This document shows, piece after piece, positions 57,454-64,000 of a stretch of DNA of 64,000 nt. Under the pieces are notes generated by a model, which made no database searches, was not told the origin of the DNA, and worked only from the letters and a program-made list of their open reading frames with translations. The stretch spans positions 1 to 64,000 of the forward strand of contig JAABRD010000001.1 of the NCBI GenBank assembly GCA_011391085.1. The letters run 5' to 3'. Positions within the stretch are counted from its first letter, which is position 1, and each line of letters starts with the position of its first letter. The DNA is from Thiotrichaceae bacterium. Its GTDB lineage: Bacteria; Pseudomonadota; Gammaproteobacteria; Beggiatoales; Beggiatoaceae. The translations under genes and the position numbers were made by a program.

Positions 57454-60237
57454 ATGAACTCACAACCTACTATTGTTATTCTTACGGCCTTACCCTTAGA
57501 ATATGAGGCCGTTGTTGCTTATTTGCCACAGCGGCGGAAGGAAATTAAGTCTGATAATACCATCTATGAGATTGGTGACTATGTCACGCCCAAAGCATCT
57601 TGGCAAGTCGTGGTTGGGAAATTGGCTGCGCAAGGTAATTATCAAGCGGCCCGTGAAACCGAATGGGCCATTACTCATTTTGCCCCGACCTATATGTTCT
57701 TTGTCGGCATCGCGGGCGGTCTAAAAGATGTCCACTTAGGGGATGTCGTGGCCGCTAGTTTGGTGCGTGGCTATGAAAGTGGCAAAACCGAAGAAGATAA
57801 ATGGAAACCACGGGTATCGGTAGAACATTCGTCTCATGCACTCCTACAATTAGCACAAAATCTAGCCAATGAAAGTCAATGGTTAAAGAAACTCTTTACG
57901 CCCGCACAGTCTGCCCCTAAAGCCTGGGTTTGCCCGATAGCTTCTGGTGAAAAGGTGGTAGCTTCACGGGCATTTTTAGCCCAGTTACAGGAGACTTGCA
58001 GTGATGCGGTGGCAGTAGAAATGGAAGCGTTGGGCTTTTTAGGGACGTTTCGGGCGAAACCGCAGGTGCAAGGGATTGTCATTCGGGGGATTTCGGATTT
58101 AGTGGTGGACAAATCCCAAAGTGATGCCAAAGGTTGGCAACCCATCGCGGCCCGCAATGCCGCGGCCTTTGCATTTGCTATGTTAGATGAACTTTCGCCG
58201 GTTACCACTACGTCCGTGCCCGTCATCGCATCTGTCACGTCGTCCCAACCGCAACCCCTGTTCCGCCTCCCTCTCCCCCGCAATGACTATTTCACGGGCC
58301 GCGAAGACATTCTCACGCAGATTCACGAGACCTTACCCCAAGGTCCAGTCGCTGTATGTGGTTTAGGCGGGCTGGGCAAGACGCAAGTGGCGGTGGAGTA
58401 TGCTTATCAACATCAAGGGGAGTATACTTATGTCTTTTGGTTATCTGCCAATGATAACGTAGTCCTACAAACGGGCGTGGAGGCGATTGCGAAGGATTTA
58501 GGTTTGACTGGGCAATTGTCCCCTGACCAAGTGCGGGCGTGGGTCAAAGAGAAGTTCAGTCACCCACCGAATTGGTTATTGGTGGTGGATAATGCCGATG
58601 AACTGATTCAGATTCAGCAGGTCTTCAAGGAATTTTTACCGTTGCCTTTAACGACGGGCCAGGTGTTATTGACCACGCGCCAACAGGCACCGCCTCCGCC
58701 CTTGAAACGAGTGACTTTGGAGACTTTGACGGATGACCAAGGTGCTGAATTATTACTCCGTCGCACCCATGACCTGGAGTCCAAATCTTCAGATTTGGAG
58801 AATGCCCGTACCCTCAGTCACACTCTACAAGGCTTACCCTTAGCCTTAGCCCAAGCGGCGGCTTATCTGTATCAACGACGTTGCGGTTATCAGAAGTATT
58901 TGACCTTATATCAACAAAATGCTACCCGTTTATTAAAGGAACGAGGGAACTTAATATTTGACCAAGACCATCCGTTGCCCGTGGCCACGACTTGGCAAGT
59001 GTCCTTAGCCCAAATTCAACAGCAACAACCCCGGGCGTTGGAGTTATTGCATTATTGCGCCTTCTTATCGTCCACGGGGATTCCAGAGGAGGTATTGTTA
59101 AAGGTGTTAGACATTGAGGAGTTTGATTTGGAGGATTGGTTAAACCCCATTCTGAGTTATTCTCTCTTAACTCGTGACTCGAACTCTCAGCAAGTTCAGA
59201 TTCATAGTCTGGTACAAACGATATTGCGGTCGGAACTGGGGGAAGAGAAGGGACGGGCGTTGGTGGAACAATTGGTAGGCGTGGTGAAGGACTTGTTTCC
59301 TGATTCTGATGTTATTGACAACTGGCCTCACTGTGAACGTTTAGTGCCCAGTGCCTTAGCTTGTGCAGAGGGGATTCAGCGTTATCAGATAGAGAGTGAG
59401 ATTGCGGCACTGTTGCTGAATCAAACGGGGTATTATCTACACCAAAGAGGTGACTATGCAACCACCTTACCGTTGTATCAACGGGCCCTAGAGATAACAG
59501 AACGAGTGCTGGGGACCTACCATCCCTTAACCGCGACTAGCCTGAACAATCTGGCGGAATTATATCGGGCCACCGACCAGTATGAACAGGCGTTGCCGTT
59601 GTATAAACAGGCCCTAAAGATTCATGAACGAGTGCTGGGGACCGACCATCCCTCAACCGCGACTAGCCTGAACAATCTGGCGGCGTTGTATGATGCCACC
59701 CGCCAGTATGAACAGGCGTTGTCGTTGTATCAACAGGCCCTAGAGATAAGAGAACGAGTGCTGGGGAAAGACCATCCTGACACCGCGACTAGCCTGAACA
59801 ATCTGGCGTTGTTGTATGATGCCACCGGCCAGTATGAACAGGCGTTGCCGTTGTATAAACGGGCACTAGAGATAAGAGAACGAATGTTGGGGAAAGACCA
59901 TCCCTCAACCGCGATTAGCCTGAACAATCTGGCGTTGTTGTATGATGCCACCGGCCAGTATGAACAGGCGTTGCCGTTGTATAAACGGGCACTAGAGATA
60001 AAAGAACGAGTGCTGGGGACAGACCATCCCTCAACCGCGACTAGCCTGAACAATCTGGCGGGGTTGTATAGAACAACCGGCCAGTATGAACAGGCGTTGC
60101 GGTTGTCTGAACGGGCTTTGACTATCTTCAAGAATAGATTGGGGGAACAGCATCCGACTACGCAGATTGTGGCAGGGAATTATCAGGAGTTGCTTAGACA
60201 GATGGCTAGTCAGGGTGGGGCGGGCAAGGAGAGTTAA
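57454..60237 (+). CDS. STAND protein: nucleoside-phosphorylase-like domain + NB-ARC NTPase + TPR
   Basis: 927 residues, cytoplasmic. 1-250: PNP_UDP_1-like domain ('MFFVGIAGGLKDVHLGDVVA', 'AVAVEMEALGFLGTF', 'VIRGISDLVVDKSQSD'); the Glu, Gly-rich and 'RGISD' positions are kept, so it may still cleave a nucleoside or NAD-like substrate. 270-620: NB-ARC NTPase, P-loop 'VCGLGGLGKTQVAVEYAYQH' (about 305-311), Walker B-like 'NWLLVVDNADELIQI', sensor 'GQVLLTTRQQ', GLPLA 'LQGLPLALAQAAAYLYQRRC'. 660-925: TPRs in 42-residue units. At DNA level the units repeat at exactly 126 bp (59503, 59629, 59755, 59881, 60007). This is an NLR-like architecture: TPR sensor, NTPase switch, enzymatic effector. Anti-phage or cell-death role is inferred; the known family is PNP-NB-ARC/NACHT STAND proteins. 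Confidence 0.87.
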   Translation: MNSQPTIVILTALPLEYEAVVAYLPQRRKEIKSDNTIYEIGDYVTPKASWQVVVGKLAAQGNYQAARETEWAITHFAPTYMFFVGIAGGLKDVHLGDVVAASLVRGYESGKTEEDKWKPRVSVEHSSHALLQLAQNLANESQWLKKLFTPAQSAPKAWVCPIASGEKVVASRAFLAQLQETCSDAVAVEMEALGFLGTFRAKPQVQGIVIRGISDLVVDKSQSDAKGWQPIAARNAAAFAFAMLDELSPVTTTSVPVIASVTSSQPQPLFRLPLPRNDYFTGREDILTQIHETLPQGPVAVCGLGGLGKTQVAVEYAYQHQGEYTYVFWLSANDNVVLQTGVEAIAKDLGLTGQLSPDQVRAWVKEKFSHPPNWLLVVDNADELIQIQQVFKEFLPLPLTTGQVLLTTRQQAPPPPLKRVTLETLTDDQGAELLLRRTHDLESKSSDLENARTLSHTLQGLPLALAQAAAYLYQRRCGYQKYLTLYQQNATRLLKERGNLIFDQDHPLPVATTWQVSLAQIQQQQPRALELLHYCAFLSSTGIPEEVLLKVLDIEEFDLEDWLNPILSYSLLTRDSNSQQVQIHSLVQTILRSELGEEKGRALVEQLVGVVKDLFPDSDVIDNWPHCERLVPSALACAEGIQRYQIESEIAALLLNQTGYYLHQRGDYATTLPLYQRALEITERVLGTYHPLTATSLNNLAELYRATDQYEQALPLYKQALKIHERVLGTDHPSTATSLNNLAALYDATRQYEQALSLYQQALEIRERVLGKDHPDTATSLNNLALLYDATGQYEQALPLYKRALEIRERMLGKDHPSTAISLNNLALLYDATGQYEQALPLYKRALEIKERVLGTDHPSTATSLNNLAGLYRTTGQYEQALRLSERALTIFKNRLGEQHPTTQIVAGNYQELLRQMASQGGAGKES

Positions 60238-60256
60238 GGGTAGAAGGGGGAGGTTG

Positions 60257-60352
60257 TCTGAATCAGAATTTACAGAATTTTAGAATTAGCAGAATAAAAC
60301 CCTAACCTAACCCATTCTGAAAATTCTTAAATTCTGAAAATTCTGATTCAGA
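60257..60352. repeat. TCTGAATCAGAATTT...AAATTCTGATTCAGA inverted repeat
   Basis: Two ~35-nt arms rich in ATTCTGA around CCCTAACCTAACCC, 20 nt after the STAND gene stop. Possibly a terminator or a repeat-element pair. Confidence 0.75.
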
Positions 60353-60493
60353 CCATTAGATGGGGAAAGTTGGTTGCCCGCCGCTTTATCCGTGTATCCC
60401 CCCAAAGCCGCTGTACTAATCAGTTCAGTAGGGTGCGTCAAGTTTTACATACATACCAAATTTGCCAGTCAAGAGGAGAACAATATCTAAGCG

Positions 60494-60739
60494 ATGGGAA
60501 AATATACCAAATTAGTCGCAGCCATTTGCAACAATCCCAAGACAGTACGTTTTGACGAAGCCTGTAAAGTAGCGGAAAGTCTAGGCTTTACCTACTCTGG
60601 TGGCAAAGGCGCGCATCGCGTATTTAAACGTCTGGGGGAAACGACACAGTTAAATTTCCAAAACCGTCAAGGCTATATTTTACCCTATCAAGCTAAACAA
60701 TTGATAGCCATGATAGCCAAATATGGAGATACCGAATGA
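60494..60739 (+). CDS. hicA: HicA toxin (mRNA interferase)
   Basis: 81 residues: 'MGKYTKLVAAICNNPKTVRF', 'DEACKVAESLGFTYSGGKGA', 'HRVFKRLGETTQLNFQNRQG'. The double-stranded-RNA-binding-like fold with catalytic His in 'GGKGAHRVF' is the HicA signature. It is a ribosome-independent mRNA interferase neutralised by HicB. The stop overlaps the hicB start by 4 bp. AGGAG is 17 nt upstream of the ATG, a poor spacing. The sequence is intact, so this should be a functional module, the first of two adjacent hic pairs. Confidence 0.88.
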   Translation: MGKYTKLVAAICNNPKTVRFDEACKVAESLGFTYSGGKGAHRVFKRLGETTQLNFQNRQGYILPYQAKQLIAMIAKYGDTE

Positions 60740-61038
60740 AATATTATCCACTAGAACTCTTTTGGAGTGAAGAAGATGAAGGTTATATTGCCCTCGTGCC
60801 CGATTTACCCGGTTGTAATGCCTGGGGTGCCACTGAAATGGAAGCGATTGAACAAGTACATGATGCCATAGAAGCCTGGCAAGCCGCTTGCAAACAAGCT
60901 GGTGAACCTGTACCAGAACCCTCAAATCGTTTGGAGGAGACTCAGACTATTTCCCAGACCGTGTCCGCTAAGTTAGCTAAACTGGCTAAACAACAAGGTA
61001 TCAGCATTCCCCAGTATTTGGAAGCAAACGTAACCTGA
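60736..61038 (+). CDS. hicB: HicB antitoxin
   Basis: 100 residues. N-terminal partial RNase-H-like fold: 'YPLELFWSEEDEGYIALVPD', 'LPGCNAWGATEMEAIEQVHD' — the HicB consensus (LPGC..WG.T..EA). The C-terminal part ('SQTVSAKLAKLAKQQGISIP', then 'QYLEANVT') looks like a small helix or RHH DNA-binding tail for autorepression. It neutralises HicA and represses the operon. Overlap with hicA is ATGA. Intact, no sign of decay. Confidence 0.88.
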   Translation: MKYYPLELFWSEEDEGYIALVPDLPGCNAWGATEMEAIEQVHDAIEAWQAACKQAGEPVPEPSNRLEETQTISQTVSAKLAKLAKQQGISIPQYLEANVT

Positions 61039-61042
61039 AAAG

Positions 61043-61107
61043 GTAGGGTGCGTCCTACGCACCATTCTTTCGTCTGCGGGGGATTCGGTGCGTGGGACGC
61101 ACCCTAC
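61043..61107. repeat. GTAGGGTGCGTCCTACGCACC inverted repeat
   Basis: Long-armed hairpin (GTAGGGTGCGTCCTACGCAC / GTGCGTGGGACGCACCCTAC) 4 nt after hicB and 40 nt before the next gene. The same motif is at 62003-62026 (GTAGGACGCACCCTACCC). A dispersed repeat often seen between proteobacterial genes; possible terminator. Confidence 0.75.
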
Positions 61108-61145
61108 ACAGGCCATTAAATCCTAACCATTTAGAGAACCCAATT

Positions 61146-61484
61146 ATGAAAGTAGCGAATTTAGTGCTAAGATGTTACGCAAGATATGACGAAGGACAAT
61201 GGGTAGCAATCTGCCTAGACTTTGATTTGGCGGCCCAAGCGGAGAATGTGGAAGGTGCCCAAGCCAAACTGGAAAGCATGATTAAAGAATATCTCTTTGA
61301 TGCCTTGGTGGGAGAAGACCAAGCGTATGCAGAACCATTCCTGTCCCGCCAAGCACCCCTCTTAGAATGGCTAAGATATTACTTCTACCTCTTCAGACAC
61401 CATGTTATGCCGGTCCACCACCATGACTATTACCTGTTTCGTGAACCTTTACCTTTGACGCCCTATCTTCATAGACCATTATGA
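61146..61484 (+). CDS. HicB-like antitoxin of a second hic module
   Basis: 112 residues from the ATG at 61146; a frame starting at 61092 only reads the repeat. 'KVANLVLRCYARYDEGQWVA' and 'DFDLAAQAENVEGAQAKLES' give the partial RNase-H-like HicB fold, here with 'CLDFDLAAQAE' in place of 'PDLPGC'. The C-terminal half ('LEWLRYYFYLFRHHVMPVHH') is unlike HicB and rich in aromatic and basic residues. Its stop overlaps the next gene (ATGA), which is HicA-like, so the pair is in antitoxin-toxin order, the reverse of the module before it. Confidence 0.7.
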   Translation: MKVANLVLRCYARYDEGQWVAICLDFDLAAQAENVEGAQAKLESMIKEYLFDALVGEDQAYAEPFLSRQAPLLEWLRYYFYLFRHHVMPVHHHDYYLFREPLPLTPYLHRPL

Positions 61485-61711
61485 GTACCCACTATCCGCC
61501 GCTGACCTGTGAACAAATGAAAACTATCCTCAGAAACCTGGGCTTCCAGAAAAGAGTTACTCAGGGAATGGGTACTTCACACGAACAATGGATAAAAGAG
61601 ATGGCAGGGCGACGTTATAAAGTAACGGTTGACTGTCCTAAAGCACCATTTAGTCAGTTTCTCATTGGTTCTATGGCTAGACAAGCGGGCGTCACTAAGA
61701 GGGTGTTTTAA
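61481..61711 (+). CDS. HicA-like toxin of a second hic module
   Basis: 76 residues: 'MKTILRNLGFQKRVTQGMGT', then 'SHEQWIKEMAGRRYKVTVDC' and 'FSQFLIGSMARQAGVTKRVF'. 'GTSHEQW' supplies the His that in HicA follows a Gly-rich loop, and the strand after it ('YKVTVDC') matches the HicA fold. It is translationally coupled to the HicB-like gene. A more divergent member than hicA at 60494; no direct evidence of catalysis beyond the His. Intact. Confidence 0.7.
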   Translation: MSTHYPPLTCEQMKTILRNLGFQKRVTQGMGTSHEQWIKEMAGRRYKVTVDCPKAPFSQFLIGSMARQAGVTKRVF

Positions 61712-61823
61712 AAGCATATTGTATGATTAATTTTAGAAATCTTCTAATGGAGGACTTGAAAATGAATAAATAGTTCACATTTTGAATTTAAATCAACTAA
61801 TCAATTCATTTGAGAAGATAAAA

Positions 61824-61940
61824 ATGTCAACGACTTCTTATCCTAGTGACCTCACCGAAGCTCAATGGAAACTTATTGAACCCTTGTTGCCGCCACCCAA
61901 ACCGGGTGGGCGGCTCAAATTTGACAGAATTTTAGAATGA
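61824..61940 (+). pseudogene. N-terminal stump of an IS5-family transposase
   Basis: The frame starts 'MSTTSYPSDLTEAQWKLIEP' and 'LLPPPKPGGRLKF', the standard N-terminus of the IS5-group DUF4096 transposases, then runs into unrelated 'DRILE' and stops. No DDE domain or terminal repeat is seen. It is a deletion remnant. Confidence 0.85.
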
Positions 61941-62330
61941 ACTTAACCCCTCCCCAACCCTCCCCGCACGCAGGGAGGGAGTGATTCCCCCGGGTACGGG
62001 GGGTTAGCGTAGGACGCACCCTACCCATTGCGCTTAACTTAACGGCATTGCACCGGCTAAAGCCTCTAATCCACCGATTCACCGGCTAAAGCCTCTAGTC
62101 CAACGATTCACCGGCTAAAGCCTCTAATCCACCAGCGAAAGCCTCAATGCTATTAAGTTAAGGTACGGTGGAGTGGAGGCGTTAGCCGGCCGGCGGTAGG
62201 CGCCCCGCAATTTGAGTGAGGGGGTGATGCCTACGGCCGGCCGGCTAAAGCCTCCACTCCACCGGAGTTTTCCTTAACTTAATGGCATTGCGGCTAAAGC
62301 CTCTAGTTCAACGCTTTTTTGTAGCTACTA
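61941..62330. repeat. Repeat cluster: CCCTCCCCGCACGCAGGG hairpin, GTAGGACGCACCC and GGACTAGAGGC arms
   Basis: After the transposase stump: a C/G hairpin (61947-62006), GTAGGACGCACCCTACCC, two to three direct CCGGCTAAAGCCTCTARTCC arms, an inverted element centred on GGCCGGCGGTAGGCGCCCCG (62155-62265), and a right end TTCCTTAACTTAATGGCATT (62271-62291). No gene. Confidence 0.8.
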
Positions 62331-62570
62331 CAATGCTTTTCTGTGGTTGGTAATGATGAACCGTTTGAACTGTGATAGATGTGATAAATTAGTGAATATT
62401 TGTGAACAAATCAAACCCTCCCAAAGTAACCTCAGATAAAAAAATCGCAACTGGAGTGATTGACTTTTTAAAAGAACTTACTATATAATCTTGCTAACTT
62501 TCAGAAGTTCAAAGCGACGCTTTTGACTCCTAGTCCGGTCACTACCTAAAATTACGGAAATTAAATTCAA
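62331..62570. other. Short intergenic segment with no recognised gene
   Basis: About 240 bp, AT-rich, with one degenerate copy of the GGAGTCCAAAGC palindrome (62510-62533, TTCAAAGCGACGCTTTTGAC). No coding frame and no obvious RNA gene; it presumably holds the promoter of the P-type ATPase gene, which I could not place. Confidence 0.5.
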
Positions 62571-64000
62571 ATGTTACTAGATTTAGGCATCTTATTAGCA
62601 AGTTATGTGAGTGTGAGAGTATTTGAAAAATACCGGGACACACGTAAGGGTCCCTCCACGGCCCTGGTCAATCCGTTGCCACCGACTCCACTCGTGGAAT
62701 CGCAGACCGAGGATCCAACGGCAGTGGCGATTAGAAAACAAGAACATTATGTCAAATTGAGTACCCTAAATATCGGCATCGCAACGGTTCGACAATTTAT
62801 TTATCCGCAAGCCGCTTTGCTGAACATCGCCCTCTATACCTATCTTACCATACCTACTTTTAGACGGGCCGAAGAAGCCCTTCTGGAAAGAAATCAAGTG
62901 AACGGATATGTATTGGACGTACTGTCAATCTCTCTCACTCCTCTCATTGGACAGTATTTTGCGGGGTCAGTCGGTGCCTGGCTACATCATCAAGGACGCA
63001 AAATAACCATTAAAACTCAAGACCACTCTCTCAAAGTCATTGCCCATGCGTTTGAACAGCAACCACGGCAGGTTTGGAGGATTCAAGACGGAGTCGAAAT
63101 GGAGGTGCCATTAGCCAGCATTCAGGTGAATGACATTGTCGTTGTCAATGCGTGTGAAGTGGTGCCAGTCGATGGTTGCATCACGGAAGGGGCCGCCATG
63201 ATTGACCAACATGCTTTAACTGGTGAATCGCAATTGGCCGAAAAGATGGTAGGTGATGAAGTGTTTGCTTCCACCGCTGTCGTCAATGGCAGAATTTTAG
63301 TCCGGGTGAAACATACCGGCCAAGATACCACGATTGCTAAAATTGGTCAAATCTTAACTCATTCAACCCAGTTTAAAACTCATTTCCAAACGAAAAGCGA
63401 AGATTGGGCCGATAAGGCGGCTGTACCCTTGTTAGTCAGTAGTGTGTTAGTCTCTCCAGTCTTAGGAGTGGTTGGTACTATAGGAGTTTTATATTGCAAC
63501 ATCAGTGGACCTCTCCGACTGACAGGTTCCCTTGGCACCCTCAATCATATCAGTTTAGCGTCCTATCAAGGTATTCTGATTAAAGATGGACGGGCAATTG
63601 AATTTTTGAAACAGGTGGACACGGTCATCTTTGATAAAACTGGGACGTTGACCACGGAACAACCGGCCGTGGGACAAGTTATTACTTGTAGCAATTATCC
63701 TGCGGAGGAGATTTTAAAATATGCAGCCGCGGCTGAATGTAAGCTAAATCATCCCGTGGCCAAAGCCATTGTCAAACAAGCGATGGCCATGAATCTTATC
63801 TTACCAGAGATAGAGGACTCTAAATATCAAATGGGATTTGGCGTCTCGGTTCAGGTTGACCATCTCGTTATCAAAGTCGGTAGTTCTCGTTTTATGAAAC
63901 AGGAAGACATCCCTTTGCCAGATTCAATAAAACAGGCACAAACAGATGCCCATCGGGAAGGTCATTCGTTGGTCCTCGTGGCCATTAACGACCAAGTCAG
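62571..64000 (+). CDS. P1B-like P-type ATPase lacking a CPC motif (3' end outside window)
   Basis: The frame is open from the ATG at 62571 to the right edge, 476 codons. There is no N-terminal metal-binding (HMA) domain; about 90 residues precede the first membrane segments. Actuator loop 'MIDQHALTGESQLAEKMVGD' (TGES), phosphorylation site 'VDTVIFDKTGTLTTEQPAVG', and N-domain start 'AAAAECKLNHPVAKAIVKQA' (His-Pro motif of P1B ATPases). In the membrane helix where metal ATPases have CPC or CPx, this one has 'VLYCNISGPLRLTGSLGTLN': a single Cys followed by Asn-Ile-Ser-Gly. Metal or other substrate specificity is therefore open. Similar CPC-less pumps exist, but I cannot name the group. C-terminal half unseen. 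Confidence 0.83.
   Translation, partial: MLLDLGILLASYVSVRVFEKYRDTRKGPSTALVNPLPPTPLVESQTEDPTAVAIRKQEHYVKLSTLNIGIATVRQFIYPQAALLNIALYTYLTIPTFRRAEEALLERNQVNGYVLDVLSISLTPLIGQYFAGSVGAWLHHQGRKITIKTQDHSLKVIAHAFEQQPRQVWRIQDGVEMEVPLASIQVNDIVVVNACEVVPVDGCITEGAAMIDQHALTGESQLAEKMVGDEVFASTAVVNGRILVRVKHTGQDTTIAKIGQILTHSTQFKTHFQTKSEDWADKAAVPLLVSSVLVSPVLGVVGTIGVLYCNISGPLRLTGSLGTLNHISLASYQGILIKDGRAIEFLKQVDTVIFDKTGTLTTEQPAVGQVITCSNYPAEEILKYAAAAECKLNHPVAKAIVKQAMAMNLILPEIEDSKYQMGFGVSVQVDHLVIKVGSSRFMKQEDIPLPDSIKQAQTDAHREGHSLVLVAINDQV

Noticed and set aside
59730-60131. 133-codon minus-strand frame opposite the TPR region of the STAND gene
   Set aside because: It is the antisense of the 126-bp repeat units, and its periodicity comes from those units.
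61092-61145. N-terminal extension of the HicB-like gene
   Set aside because: The extra residues are translated from the end of a hairpin repeat and its flank; the ATG at 61146 begins the conserved fold.
61750-61775. Tiny frame with good ribosome binding site (TGGAGGAC ... ATGAATAAATAG)
   Set aside because: Three codons only; probably the leader of the lost IS transposase or chance.

Overview
Organism. No marker gene in the window settles the taxonomy. The gene set fits a gammaproteobacterium: HemX and HemY side by side, RecB, SerC-SerA, an AMIN-type cell-wall amidase and a gamma-type initiator tRNA. The intergenic spaces are packed with short dispersed palindromes and heptamer direct repeats. 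Together with a partial V-type ATPase cluster, many PAS/REC signalling proteins, TPR proteins, STAND-like ATPases and toxin-antitoxin modules, this resembles large filamentous sulfur bacteria (Beggiatoaceae/Thiotrichales). That placement is inference only.

Layout. 1-2760: a helicase-less type ISP-like methylase running off the left edge, preceded by the C-terminal stump of a paralogue. 2975-6586: recB. 6759-7899: a degenerate receiver protein coupled to a caspase/gingipain-like peptidase. 7951-11441: three V-ATPase genes (peripheral stalk, C, I) separated by repeats. 11699-17874: accessory region with a substrate-binding protein whose end was overwritten by a piece of a neighbouring nuclease gene, a PD-(D/E)XK transposase-like nuclease, a three-gene phosphoribosyltransferase / SLOG / HsdR_N-triple-repeat operon, and a decayed toxin-antitoxin pair. 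18015-20263: serC-serA. 20518-20995: mqsA with an mqsR stump. 21179-30357: signalling block (REC-kinase, bacteriophytochrome hybrid kinase, ClpP-like periplasmic protein, REC-GGDEF-EAL, REC). 30865-38423: small proteins, an AEC transporter, a 12-PAS protein without output domain, and a HEPN-containing gene pair. 38487-45850: acyltransferase, two SGNH proteins, a TPR protein and a SPINDLY/OGT-type glycosyltransferase, with two non-autonomous transposon copies bearing perfect 8-bp target duplications. 46165-50763: AMIN amidase, Thg1-like protein, HemX-HemY. 50830-53315: a Septu-like ATPase + HNH operon with an extra small gene, next to an initiator tRNA. 53474-61711: membrane protein, LprI-domain protein, PD-(D/E)XK protein, TPR protein, PNP-NB-ARC-TPR STAND protein, and two hic modules. 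61712-64000: IS5-type transposase stump, repeats, and a P1B-like ATPase lacking the CPC motif that runs off the right edge.

How it works together. The core metabolic genes (serine, heme, cell wall, acyl-lipid, V-ATPase) are islands between accessory blocks. The accessory genes are mostly conflict-related: restriction, Septu, SLOG/PRTase, a STAND protein, a caspase-like peptidase, HEPN, hic, mqs and yoeB remnants. Signalling genes share near-identical receiver domains and point to second-messenger and light-linked control. Heptamer repeats abut many start codons, often where no clear Shine-Dalgarno is visible. Several repeats have become protein C-termini. The best candidate for an undescribed system is the PRTase-SLOG-nuclease operon (14036-17298). 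The receiver/peptidase pair (6759-7899), the extended Septu operon (50830-53071) and the HEPN pair (37373-38423) come next.
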